Shown in pieces: positions 47,728 through 59,975 of a DNA stretch of 64,000 bases. Each line of letters begins with the position of its first letter. The first letter of the stretch is position 1. The DNA comes from Tubulanus polymorphus (lineage: Eukaryota; Nemertea; Palaeonemertea; Tubulaniformes; Tubulanidae), in contig NC_134031.1 in the NCBI RefSeq assembly GCF_964204645.1, positions 20,581,307-20,645,306 of the forward strand, in the 5' to 3' direction. The translations under genes and the position numbers were made by a program. Below the pieces are notes generated by a model. It was given only the letters and a program-made list of their open reading frames with translations, searched no databases and had not been told where the DNA came from.

Positions 47728-47758
47728 TCTAAAACCGTCAATTTGGTCTCATTTATTT

Positions 47759-48131
47759 GCTAAACAGAACCTTCCATACCTTCCACCATAATCATATCTG
47801 AATATATCTCAAATATGAAACTCTTAGGATTATTAAAATGATTCAATATAGACACGAATAGAGAAGAATATTAATCAAACCAAAAATCATGTAACACGTA
47901 AATTTATGATTTTAGAATAGTAGAGGCATTCTAGAATATATTTGAGAATTGCCTGAATGAACGAATTTTATTTTCATCTTTATTAATAATAATATTTATA
48001 TATATTTATATAAATATATTTGCACAGTAGGAACGTGTCCAGAATTTTCAGCTAGGGTTTTAAAATCACTTCGGTACCCCGAAGAAGCGAGCGCCGGAGG
48101 CGTGAAGCCAAAAAGGGGTCTTTTTACTGCT
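47759..48131. other. Spacer between duplicated units
   Basis: Unique, AT-rich sequence with no homology to the ends of the duplicated units. It holds a short (TA)-rich run at about 47995-48022 and a G/C-rich patch (gaagaagcgagcgccggagg) at about 48083. It is presumably upstream sequence of GPCR copy 1. Confidence 0.6.
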
Positions 48132-48700
48132 TAATTGTATCTTTACACTTTCGATTTTAACAAATAAAAGCATTTTATGATTTTGTAATTAGCTTGTATT
48201 TTTCTAAATTCATCGTGAAACAACTTCACGTAATTGACCTTTGATGATCCGCGGGTGTGCAGAAGCGATTAACGATCTCCAAGATCTATCTCTTCGAACT
48301 GGTCTTCCGATCGATATGAAACAGAGTTTATCTTTCAGTTTTTTCATTCTAATCTATAGACTCACCTCTCAACCCAATAACTCATATCATTTCTGATATT
48401 TGTAGTGAGAAATATGTTACGATGTCACTCAGTTTATACATGTATTAGAAATTCAACTGCAGGCGGCTCAAATTCAAATTCAAGTTTCACGGAATGCAAA
48501 ATATACACAGAAATTAGACAAAAATGAAATTTATCTTCAAATACGAAATAGGCCTAGTTAAATGAAAAAGTTTAAATAATTTTTCGTCTATTTGGTATTG
48601 GTTATTTCATATTCAATATCTACAGCGTTTTAACCGTTTTAGACTTGACCACCCAATGTGTAGTATCATATATTTTCGGGTATTTTTTACGTGTCACACC

Positions 48701-48821
48701 AGTTTCGATACATTTTTGCTGTCAAATGCGCTATTGATAAATAGTATCTATAGCATGGGGCACGAGAAATGTAGTCCAGATAGTGATAATTTATGAAGCC
48801 GAATTTCCAAAGCTCTATATC
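48701..48821 (-). pseudogene. Decayed GPCR fragment (right unit)
   Basis: Copy of the relic at 46394-46515, duplicated together with the unit. The two relics are nearly identical to each other and clearly more diverged from the intact receptors, so the decay predates the block duplication. Confidence 0.7.
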
Positions 48822-48867
48822 ATATATTTTTGTTTCAAATAGACAAGGAAATGTGTCACCAATTTTG

Positions 48868-49109
48868 GGCAGCTGTGCAGTGGTTTCGAGCTGAGCCGCT
48901 GTAGACCCACGGTCGGTTATACTTGAGGCTCGGTAAGGAGTCTAATGGCTGATGTGTGAAAGCACCCACCCACACATGTCCTGAGTGTGGGCGAGCCTTC
49001 CAGGCCCGAATTGGCCTCATCGGTTATCTTCGAGTCCAAAGCCACTGATCATCGACTCCGATCGGGGAAATCATCTTCATCGTCGATCCTGACGGACGAA
49101 CATCCATGG
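48868..49109 (+). mobile_element. Insertion: 3' end of a non-LTR retrotransposon
   Basis: 242 bp absent from the left unit, precisely between 'ccaattttg' and 'caagcgtg'. The plus strand translates near 48972-49048 to HTCPECGRAFQARIGLIGYL + RVQSH, then a stop. This C2H2-like C-terminal motif (CxxCGR...RIGL...H) is common at the end of invertebrate LINE ORF2 proteins (family knowledge). It is heavily 5'-truncated. No clear target-site duplication or poly(A) tail was seen. Confidence 0.65.
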
Positions 49110-49235
49110 CAAGCGTGTTACAGACCATTACATCTTACAAGCCCAAATGTGTCCAAAAGATTAGTGAGAAATTCCCAACATTTCATCATCATTTCATACC
49201 AGTAAGTCGACCGTAAATATTGTCCAAATATGACT

Positions 49236-49498
49236 TAACCCTTTCAGTGCTGACTATTTAATACCCTATAGTGCTGGATATAATTTGAAAATTCTAAGAA
49301 ATTCCACCCTAATGTGTTGAACAACGGGAAAACCACTATAATGCGTCTACACTGCGGTGCGGTGTATCGTTAGTTACTAGTATTTCACTATGTTTGACAG
49401 GTGCTGCCATCTTTCAAGAGAGAAAATTACTAATTACATCAATACACCGCAGTGCGGTGTACTAGCAAAATCTATCACTGATTTATACACCGCACTGC
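49236..49498. mobile_element. Insertion with TTAACCCTTTC end in right unit
   Basis: About 260 bp absent from the left unit at the equivalent position. It begins ttaaccctttcagtgctgac, a TTAA plus CCYTT end resembling piggyBac-type termini. It contains internal inverted repeats (cactgcggtgcggtgtat / atacaccgcagtgcggtgta). A related fragment is at 39305-39402. No ORF. Confidence 0.6.
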
Positions 49499-49522
49499 CA
49501 AAAGACAAAAAAGGTTTATTTT

Positions 49523-50527
49523 TCATGGGAAGGTTAACTTTGGACATTGACAAAATGAATTTCGGACAATTTTTCGAAACTTAACACTTGACAGACAATA
49601 CAGAAAGAAATTAACAAATGAATCGACTTGCGAAAAAAAGGATTTTAAAGAGTTCATATACACCTGCCGGACGCCCATCAAAGCTAGAATTCGGTCAACG
49701 AGCATTGGACTTTCGCAAACAAGATAAACGATAACTGAGGACAAGGCTAACATTGTAGCTTGTATGTCACCGGTACCGGCTGAAGACGACTTGGAAATCT
49801 CTTTACGTCGTGTTGTTGCTCTGATAACGATTCTGATCAATGCAATATTTGTAATTGTCAGAATTACTAGCGGTATCGCTACGATGGGTATGATATTTGT
49901 TAAACGACCAGCCATTCGTCCATCCGGATGAACAGTCTGGCCAAACATGATGCGATTGAACAACGGACAATCATTGTATACAGATTTTATCATAACGAAA
50001 TGCCAATGATAGACGTGTGTCATAAAACAGAAACAAAACAGTCCCACAACAGCGAACGTACATCTTTTTTGAGTAATGGTTGCTCTTGATTTCAGCGGGA
50101 ATGACATTTGCAACCAGCGCTCAATACTGATCATAGCTATCAGCCAGTTTCGATACATTTTAACCGTCAAGTGCGCTACAGATACATAGTATTTAGGGTA
50201 AGGACCGAGAAGACTTCTGTCCAGATAGTGATAATTTATGAAGCCGAATTTCCAAAGCTCTATTAAATCTGGAAGGTTGTAGTAACAAAAACTGAGAACG
50301 AGATAAAGAGAATCGACGACAGCTAGAACACTGAGTAAGTAGTATGTAGTGACCACACTCGAGTACATGCGTCTCAAAACAATGAAACTCAAACAGTTAC
50401 AAATCAAACCACTCGCACAGACAACTGTACCACCGATAGCTTGAATATGTATTCGTTGTTCAGCATCATCCCAGAACCGTTGACTGAAACACTCGTGAGT
50501 TGTGTTGGATTGATTATTGTCAGACAT
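49523..50527 (-). CDS. Intronless rhodopsin-like GPCR, FMRFamide-receptor-like, copy 2
   Basis: 334 aa, intact, the paralogue of 46723-47727 with the same length and no gaps. Differences from copy 1 are scattered and include RIHIQAIGGT versus RIHIIIIGGT in TM1, YPKYYVSVAH versus YLKYYVSIAH before TM3, YHWHFVMIKS versus YRWRFKILKS in extracellular loop 2, and MFGQTVHPD versus MFDEAIHPD. Many lie in extracellular loop 2 and its flanks, where peptide ligands usually bind. The motifs SIERW, VCESP and VNFFLYCLSS are kept. A (TA)n tract begins about 120 bp upstream of the ATG. Both copies look functional. Confidence 0.88.
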   Translation of the reverse strand: MSDNNQSNTTHECFSQRFWDDAEQRIHIQAIGGTVVCASGLICNCLSFIVLRRMYSSVVTTYYLLSVLAVVDSLYLVLSFCYYNLPDLIELWKFGFINYHYLDRSLLGPYPKYYVSVAHLTVKMYRNWLIAMISIERWLQMSFPLKSRATITQKRCTFAVVGLFCFCFMTHVYHWHFVMIKSVYNDCPLFNRIMFGQTVHPDGRMAGRLTNIIPIVAIPLVILTITNIALIRIVIRATTRRKEISKSSSAGTGDIQATMLALSSVIVYLVCESPMLVDRILALMGVRQVYMNSLKSFFSQVDSFVNFFLYCLSSVKFRKIVRNSFCQCPKLTFP

Positions 50528-51645
<1,118 letters not shown>

Positions 51646-52534
51646 TCACGGGTCTTCACACACCGTATCGGCGGTAATAACATCCGGGTATAATGCGACT
51701 TTCATGCACAACCTCCTGGTAACACCTTCTAGTGTCACCGTGCAAAACTTAGCTCCCAGATTTCTACATTGGGTACCTATGAAAAAGAAAACGACAGCAA
51801 TATTTCAGTAAATTGTCATTAATTCTATCTTCATTTGAACACAATTCAGGACGACTCGGTACTGCCGACCGACCGGATACTCGGTACTGGTGAACAGATT
51901 TTGTATGAATGAATTTTATTTTCATCAATGATATTCACAGTGAATGCTATATTTTGATATATCGATACAATGAAGTACTCCCATCACGTCAATGTGCACA
52001 AATGATGAATGATAAGATGAATAAAAAAACAACAACAACAAAAAACCAAGAGAAAAAGAAAAGAAAGTGATCTACTATTTTTCACTATTTTCCACTATTA
52101 TCGCAAATTCTCGTAGCAAATGTGAAATGAGATTACGACAAAAACATATAGGAGCCACAATGAATTGCGTTTTGAATCCCCCCCCCCCTACATATTATAA
52201 TTGTATGCGTTTTCCAAAACGTTCTAAGTCCGATCTTGAAGTTCGCGTTTTGATTTTTCTCTCAGAAATTCTGTTCAGCTTTAGAAATGCATTCTTTTTA
52301 AAGGAAAATATATGGATACTCACTGCCACAGTCGAATTCATCATATCCATCACTGCAGTCAAGTTCTCCATTACAGCGCATCTCGTAGTCTCTACAAACT
52401 TTATATGCCGGGTTTGTGTACGCCTTACAAGCATTATTGAATGCACATTTACTGACATCACCATCGGTGATGATGGTGACACTCCTGGCCGCCAGAATAA
52501 CACAAGACATCAGAATAAAGCCTTGATAATACAT
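51646..52534 (-). CDS. Small secreted LDL-receptor class A protein
   Basis: Two exons, 52324-52534 and 51646-51776, join in phase (split Ser codon) to give 113 aa. Signal peptide MYYQGFILMSCVILAARS is followed by one LDLa module: CAFNNACKAYTNPAYKVC, RDYEMRCNGELDCSDGYDEF and DC, with the calcium-binding acidic cluster D-x-SDGYDE. The second exon adds a short Cys-rich tail (TQCRNLGAKFCTVTLEGV ... RLCMK ... VCEDP, TGA). A leader acceptor (cacagcag) lies 9 nt before the ATG region. LDLa modules bind protein ligands with calcium. The tail matches no family I know. No transmembrane segment, so probably secreted. Confidence 0.8.
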
Positions 52535-54822
52535 AGTGTGATCTGCTGTGATGTTAAAAAAGGAAAAATAAGTTTAGTATTCACATAGAAAGTGTGACGT
52601 AGACAAATAAAAGTTTAATAGATGTAAGTGTTATCGAAACATGCTAAATCTGTGTAAAATATAATTCAAAGCGAATTGAAAAATTAGAATCTTAAAAAAA
52701 TTTCAAGGTTTGGAAAAATCATGTTATAATCATTATGAAGAAAGTTCTCAATGTTCTATAAGCAAATATAAGAATTCCTCGTGATAATTGATAAAAAGTC
52801 TAGTCCAACTAATATTTGCCTGTTATTTTGAATACATGTTATTTCTGGTGAAATGATCGGATGATACTATTGTACAAGTGCTCTATAAGCAAAAAGTAAA
52901 ATATCTAACGATCACCGATAAAAAGCCTCATCAATTAAACAAAATTTCTTCAAATTTTACGAGTTAATTCTGACGACATATTCCATTTCTCTGATAGAGA
53001 TGAATACATCGTTCGAAAAAAATGACCGTTACCGTTTTCTATCTTTCCTGTGATATTCTCGGTGTTAGATGTTGATACGCTTTGTTCAAAGCCCAGCCAA
53101 CAATGGTAATGGCGATGCGTTTCTTCCAGCATATATTGGATAAATCAGAATTAATTAAATTGACACGAACGCTTTTAACGATACTGAAGTGTTCATCGAT
53201 GCCTTCATTGTCAGCGATCGAGATCAAACCGACATGTTATTTCTCTATTTCGTGATTGGACGAAAGGACCTCACTCCATCACATCGAAATATTTTCATCG
53301 AAAGAAATCCAATAAATTTAACGCCGCAATTTTGAAGAATCGATCGGAAATGCGACGTTCAATGATTCGTGTGGTATGATCATATTGCCCCCTATATTGA
53401 TTTGCTTTGCGAGCAGACGATCAATTTAAAATGTTGTACATAAGCAGAGTTTTTAATTCTTAGACGCACACGGACGGTTATAATTAGTATGATGATAATC
53501 AATCTAATATATAGCGCTCTCTTTCGGACAATGTTTTACTCCCAGCCCATATTAAGTCTTACTTAAGTTCTAGTTAAAATGGTCCCCGATAGCAATACCA
53601 CATTTCAAACCATATATCTATAATCACGTGTTGTCGCCGACCAGTGTAAAAAATAAAATATTAGAATAATATCAAATTGGCGTTTACAAGAACTCTTCTA
53701 TCAAGTTGAAATTCCTTCATTGAGAGGGATTTATTAAATTTGATATTAAATACTTTCATCCCATATGGCGCGAACTCGCTTAGTGTTTCAATATTTGAAA
53801 TGTTCACGTGTAACTAATCACTTAATAGTTCGAATCCATCGAAGTAGAAACAGTTGGGAAAAAGGAAAATGAAAATTGATTTTCTCGCAAAGAACTTATC
53901 ATCAGTTGAGGCGTTGTCGAAAAATGGTAATAAATGTAAGAATCTATATATATTTATTGTAAATAATAGGCTTTGTAAGAAATACGTATGATCAAAAATC
54001 CCAAGCTATTGGTTGCTGCTTGCTTATCGCTCGTGAGGCCAGTTAGCGAAGACACTGGTGGTCAAACACGATAAGTGCGTGACGGACGGAGCCCAGACCT
54101 GGAAGCTTCTTCTAGTCGTTTATTGTTGTCATAAGCCTTTTCTCGCGATGCCATTTTAAATAATGGTGTTTTTCACCAAGAATAGTTCGTATATGTCGTA
54201 GCAGATTTATTCATATTGACAGTTCATACATTTATATCATTCATCTCTCATTTCAAGCAGTCTTTCTATTCAATCAATAAATAAGTGTGCGGGGAACGCA
54301 GTAAACAGTTAATAAGACCGACACTATTTTTTGTTGTAGCAGCTGGACCATTGATATACTTTTAAGATAATCGAAAAATCGTGTTCTAGCTGGTGAAGAA
54401 ATCTATTGACACGTAAGATTTTCCCTATTTTGAAATGCATTCCATGGCGAATAGATATGTGACAAAGAATGCAATGCAAAGTTTTATATTGAACTAGAGA
54501 TTAAGGTGACTTTTTAAATTAATGTTGCTTCAAATATGTAAAGAATACCTGCCAAATTAAATACTTAGGCTCCGTATTAGGAATTATGAAGTTTTGTTAC
54601 ATAACAGATACAGCGATGAAAGAAGACAAGCAGTTTAGGATCCAGTTCCACGAAAATTGTTAATTTATTCATTAATCCCGTGTATTTTTTACATTTAAGA
54701 TGGAGCTTCTGTTTGTAAAATTAATTTCAAATAATGAAAATAAATAAATAAAAAAGATAATCATTCAGTTTACGAAATTTCTTCAACGTCAAATATCAGT
54801 TTAAATGAGAAAACTGTAATGT
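52535..54822. other. AT-rich intergenic region
   Basis: No supported gene. A minus-strand open stretch at about 53039-53227 (INSDLSNICWKKRIAITIVG) has vague transposase-like flavour but no motif I can name. A minus-strand AATAAA equivalent at about 54664 may end the transcript of the 54823-55338 gene. Confidence 0.5.
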
Positions 54823-55338
54823 TTATAGGTAACGATACGTGCCCAGTTTGCGCGGGTACGATCTCCAATCATGCGTCTTCCTCCGTGATAAACACATTTC
54901 CTTGTCGGTCCTGTTGTTCGCTAACGGTGATTTCGAGGAAATTACGGGTAATTTAAAGGTCTTTTTAGGCACTACGTTCTTCGCGTCGTTTTGCGTTACA
55001 GTCTTTAGTTTGATCTGCGGTAATTTACAAGCGATCGAATTGTAAGTTTTTTGTTGATTGTTGCCTATATTGCGATGGTACGGTTGTTTTTGATATTTAA
55101 CACTGACCGCTATACTAGGATTGATTAACGCGCTATCCTCGCTACAGTCTGGTGTTATATTATCATTCACCTCGTTCGATAACCGCCTTTCGCGACCTAA
55201 CATCACCAGCCGCTCCTTAGTCGAGTCTATTGCGTCTAAAAACATCGGAAATTCTAAATTGTCACTTTCTAAGTTAATGTTTTGGCCACTAGACTGCCGT
55301 TCCGTCATTTGTTTCATTATTCCAACCGGCGGAAGCAT
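54823..55338 (-). CDS. Hypothetical 171-aa protein
   Basis: Single open frame with an in-frame TGA two codons before the ATG (55338), so the start is well bounded. The product is hydrophilic and Lys/Asn/Ser-rich with no signal peptide or membrane segment (MLPPVGIMKQMTERQSSGQN ... ACKLPQIKLKTVTQNDAKN ... RRKTHDWRSYPRKLGTYRYL). Third positions are rich in C/G in places. It is probably largely disordered, with a basic C-terminus. No homologue is recognised. It could be a single-exon gene or a terminal exon with an in-frame start. Confidence 0.55.
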   Translation of the reverse strand: MLPPVGIMKQMTERQSSGQNINLESDNLEFPMFLDAIDSTKERLVMLGRERRLSNEVNDNITPDCSEDSALINPSIAVSVKYQKQPYHRNIGNNQQKTYNSIACKLPQIKLKTVTQNDAKNVVPKKTFKLPVISSKSPLANNRTDKEMCLSRRKTHDWRSYPRKLGTYRYL

Positions 55339-56307
55339 TATTCACACCCGACATAGCGCTTTTCATTTCAATTCAATAAATGATAATCTTCGCGCGTCGA
55401 ATTCCGATCGATTTTACAAAGATTTTTCGAATTCCTAACTTACGATCCATGATTTAATTCCTGAAAACCTAGCGTACCTTCTGCGTCCCGGATCTGCATA
55501 CGTAAATAGTTTACAATACAGTTCGTATACCTGGTTACCAATGATCTAACGATTGAAATTCAATAACACTCATGTAGCCGGTATGTCACGCTATCTCAAT
55601 TTTCAGATCACAAAGATCATATTCATATAACACATTATATTGTTATTGCGTGGAGATTGTTTGCATATTGCTATGATACGACTGTGTTTACTTGTGAAAA
55701 ATATCGCACGATTTGTGAACGTTGATTGTATATTTGTGTCATTCTACGTCATCGGCGCAATCTACCCATCTCGTTCCATTCTCCTCACATATACCGATGT
55801 AAAAAAATAAAACTGAACTTTCTTTACCCTGCCTTTCTTAGGCCATCTTGCATTACTCCTCAAACTATCAATTCTAGCTTGTTTAGACACAACGCCTGTA
55901 ATCAAAAATCACGAACTCCGGCAAAAATGCGAGGTGTGGGTGAATCTGATTGTGCTCCTTCGGTTATTTCATTACTATTATATTATCGCTATCGATAAGT
56001 TAGAAATAATTAGCTGAAAATGAATTTGAAATGACTCTCAGTTATTACTATTATTGTATGTAATTAGTGTGAATAGAATTAGTTTTGTCTGTAGAACCGA
56101 AACTGAAAAACAGAAACGACCATAAGACTTCTTCGTCCAATTACACTACACAAAACCACAAACTGTAAATACTAAATTTTATTTATTTCGTTTCATTATT
56201 GATCATCATTATTTATATTTATATAAAAAGTAAACACAGAGAAAATATTTCACAACGTATTTTTAGTATCATCATATTGTCTAAAAACATTATCGACGCA
56301 TTGGCGT

Positions 56308-56703
56308 GGCTATACGCGGAGCCGCGGCTATACGCGGAGCCGCGGCTATACGCGGAGCCGCGGCTATACGCGGAGCCGCGGCTATACGCGGAGCCGCGGA
56401 TATACGCGGAGCCGCGGCTATACGCGGAGCCGCGGATATACGCGGAGCCGCGGATATACGCGGAGCCGCGGCTATACGCGGAGCCGCGGCTATACGCGGA
56501 GCCGCGGATATACGCGGAGCCGCGGCTATACGCGGAGCCGCGGATATACGCGGAGCCGCGGATATACGCGGAGCCGCGGATATACGCGGAGCCGCGGCTA
56601 TACGCGGAGCCGCGGATATACGCGGAGCCGCGGATATACGCGGAGCCGCGGCTATACGCGGAGCCGCGGCTATACGCGGAGCCGCGGCTATACGCGGAGC
56701 CGT
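56308..56703. repeat. 18-bp CCGCGG-rich minisatellite, 22 units
   Basis: Unit ggMtatacgcggagccgc, where M is C or A. The C/A order is irregular (C5 A C A2 C2 A C A3 C A2 C3). Each junction contains the palindrome CCGCGG. It is open in two plus and two minus frames (LYAEPR, AIRGAA, SAYSRG, RIAAAP) because the unit is 6 codons long and lacks stops. No splice, start or family evidence supports translation. Confidence 0.97.
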
Positions 56704-57424
56704 GGATCTTCGTCGTTTTTGGACCCACAACTACAGTATAACGCTCACAGAAGAAACTGAAAAAGAAATGTGTTGACATTAGACTGTTTGGCTTGCGATG
56801 TGTATTCCAATATCGTTTTGCGTCTTATTTGATTAAAAGGTAGCTGTATTCAACAGAAGAGTCGCGTAGGATATGCTTTCGTTATAAACTTTGTTTTACA
56901 CGGTTCATTCGCGGGCGCCAGTTGCTCAAGGGTTGCGCATGTACTCTAAAACAATATTTACTTATTTATGCGAAAAGTGCGCCCCTGCTGCTTGACATTT
57001 ATTAGAAATAATGAAATATCAGAAATACGAAACACGCCCCAAAAACGCTATTTCTTTACATACAGAAATGTAATTATATGAACATGTGTTTGCATCGATA
57101 TTCTCGATAACTATTGATTATTGTATTAAAACTAGATAAACTAGGTCGAAATGCCACAGCCGTCTTGACCAAAGTAATGAAAATGAAGATGCTGCATCTT
57201 ATCACACTACACTAAAAACCTAAACTTATATATACCGTACACAGGACGCAAAAACGAAAAGATTTCTTTCTTGCATGGCGTATTGCATCGGGTATCTTTT
57301 ACTTGGTCCGAATCAGCCACCATACAATATTACCTGTCGTGCTATTCTATACGAAGTGAGTAATGCACAACTGAATTCATATCTACAGTTATCAAGAATA
57401 TCGTTTGCATAACACAGGCATCCT

Positions 57425-57680
57425 CAATCGGCCGGGATTCGAACCTAATAGTATCGCTATACACTCAGCCACGGCGCGAGGGGTGCGCAGGTTCGCCACA
57501 CGTAGACTTGTGGCACCAATCAGATTGCCCGTTGTAATCGCTGAGGCAATTTTCACGGATAGTTTAACTGGAAGGATTTCTGATTGGCTAATAATGACAT
57601 AATCTTGCGCACTCGGGCTAGTGTGGCATGGTTTCGTATTGTGGCGAGTCTCGATGCCAATACGTTCGAATCCCTGCCGG
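57425..57680. mobile_element. Composite of two tRNA-like SINE modules
   Basis: Minus strand 57429-57485 reads gccgtggctgagtgtatagc (A box) ... aggttcgaatcccggccg (B box). Plus strand 57607-57675 reads gcactcgggctagtgtggca ... cgttcgaatccctgccg. The 57512-57570 interval matches 9935-9995 in inverse orientation. tRNA-derived but not functional tRNAs. Confidence 0.55.
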
Positions 57681-58238
57681 AGCCGGGGATTTAACTACAC
57701 GCGGTAACTACTGAAACAAAACGCTCATATAGCAAATGAGTATAAGTAGCCTGTAATGCGCGGACGTTTCATAAATGTTTAAATTACGACGAAATCAACA
57801 CACCGGGCCATGCCATGTTTAATGTACCGAGATATCACCACATAACTCCAGCATCACGTGAGCTCAAATTCAATTGAAAGAACTAAACATCTACATACAA
57901 ATGAGTAATTATACCGATAGTACAGCAACAAATATCCGCATTTACATTTTAAGTCACACGTCTATAATATGCCTTAAAGTATGTTGACATCTGTGCACAT
58001 ATGTTATTTCTTGACACGAATTCCCATTCGAAAATGTCATGACGTCTGTGTCCAATGTTCATTTATGTCGGCAAACTTTAGGCAATTACCCAGTTTTATA
58101 TTGCAGAAATTGTTAATTGAGAAAATTGTGGAGTTAAATTATATATTTCAATCACCACAAAACAACATTAAATGCACATTAATTCCGTTCAACGGTGTCA
58201 GAGATCATTATGTATATTATAACAATACCTTATTATAC

Positions 58239-58295
58239 AATCGGTGGGCCACCTTTCAATCGGTGGGCCACTATTCAATCGGTGGGCCACCATTG
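58239..58295. repeat. 19-bp tandem repeat, three units
   Basis: Three copies of caatcggtgggccaccttt with small changes (ctatt, ccatt). Confidence 0.9.
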
Positions 58296-59975
58296 ACTAG
58301 ATTTTACATAAACAGATTCTTGTCAACGTACAACTTCTCGACATATCAAATACGAACAACTTCCCCCGATCAAACTAACTAAACAGATAAACCAGGTACA
58401 GTGAATGATGCGCCTACCGTACGATACGTCTCCTACTTGACGCGAAAACACAACTAATGCTCATCAAATATTAGCAAATGCATCAACTAGAATTACATCA
58501 ATTTCGGGAAGTTCGTATATCAAATATTGCAAATTGCGAAGTCATGATTTGAGGTTTGTAAATATATGATAACCCGATTGAATGTATCTACGGTGCTTAC
58601 GCGCGACCGAACTTTCACATTTGAGACATTTCGATGGATGTCGTTGTTGGAGAGTGCTTTTCGTTGTTCATTGGTTTCTTGTTGACACGATACAAGACGA
58701 CATGAGCTCGGAGAAAATATCGTCGTAAACAAGCGTTTTAAGAAAACGTTTAAAAATAGTTCTTTATCTTTACCAACAAATTAATGCACTACACGACCTA
58801 GTTCTGTTAGAGTGGAAGTTGATTGTGTTTCTCATCGCTAACTGTCGCTTAAAAATAAATAATTTTCAATTATTCAACTCTGAAGACAAATATTACTCGT
58901 GGAATGGGTTTCATTGTTGCTTTCATCGCTAAAAGAAACTCAAGAACTTAATTTAAAGCAAATAGCCAACCACACTTAATGCTCCCATTTCTGTAAGAGG
59001 GTCATTGTGTTCGACATCGATTTTTCGTTTTTTTTTCTAAGGAGAAAAAATCGCGGACGAAATGAGGCTGACGAGACGAAATTAGTAATGTTTGAACAGA
59101 ATTTGACGGTTAAAAAGCGGCACTAATCGAATTCCGTGACTATTTCCGCGCTGAATCGCGTAGTAAATGCAATATAGATTTTCGACACAGTCCCAACGGT
59201 ATTACAGAAAACCACGTTTTGATAATGGGGCACAAACACGCAAATTCACTGCGTCATTAATCTGCTGTTAGGGTACGCTGAGAAAGTGAGCGCCGCTAGA
59301 TATTCTATAGAGGTATTTCGGTGAGGTCGCGAACTCGTGTAATCATTCAATTCAAAATTTGGTGAAATTATTTGATCAAAAATGGAAAGAATATCGTCAT
59401 AAATCAGAATGAGGGAACGTTTGGGTTGAAAATACTCTAATAATGGCATGGTTGTCATAGTCATGAAATTCATAATAGATTTGTTGTATTGTATATAGAC
59501 GTCAGATTATGACGTTCACACGACAAACAATACATTTCACAACGCTCATCATTCAGCTCCGAAACTTCTTTTATTATTGTTACGAAAATACAAGCTGTTA
59601 TGCAACAACAAACTGAACCCGATGTGTCAGAAAAGGAACCATCTTATAACATATCTTTTTTCCGCCCTCTTATTCCACCGACTTTAGTAGAACTGCCATC
59701 TGGTACATTTTTGTAAAATCATGTTTCCCAATAGACCAGTAGTTGTACAACTGTGGTGAGTAATAAATGACTAACCTCTGGCCAAGTGGACTAATTCTAT
59801 TGGTCAACTGATTTTCACGATTTCTAGTACTAGTCCACTTGGCCAGTAGTTATAAACAGCTTGTTGTTTATGCGTAACAATATATATATACTGCTCCGAT
59901 TTCCAACAGAAATACCTAATCCTAGAATTGATAAGATTCTGCATTCATGTTGTCCATGTAATGATGAATACCTCT

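Larger units (their letters stand above)
45833..47758. repeat. Left unit of the GPCR tandem duplication
   Basis: Matches 48132-50558 almost base for base over 1926 bp. It begins inside the last coding exon of the Ly6 gene (taattgtatctttacacttt) and ends just before the GPCR start codon region (ggtctcatttattt). The unit holds a decayed GPCR fragment and one intact GPCR gene. It lacks the two insertions found in the right unit, so it represents the ancestral arrangement. Confidence 0.9.
55339..59975. other. Intergenic region with minisatellite and SINE relics
   Basis: No gene supported. Contains the 18-bp minisatellite (56308-56703), tRNA-like modules at 57425-57485 (minus) and 57605-57680 (plus), a 19-bp triple repeat at 58239-58295, and an imperfect inverted repeat at about 59735-59850 (ggccaagtggactaattcta / tagtactagtccacttggcc). 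The remainder is AT-rich. Confidence 0.55.

Noticed and set aside
48083-48120. G/C-rich patch between GPCR units as a regulatory element
   Set aside because: No recognisable motif or duplication; nothing beyond composition supports it.
52067-52588. 173-codon plus-strand ORF
   Set aside because: Antisense shadow of the LDLa exon 52324-52534.
56199-56779. Four long ORFs (LYAEPR, AIRGAA, SAYSRG, RIAAAP repeats)
   Set aside because: All derive from one stop-free 18-bp minisatellite; no frame stands out.
57981-58382. 133-codon plus-strand ORF
   Set aside because: AT-rich composition, runs through a 19-bp tandem repeat, no splice or family support.
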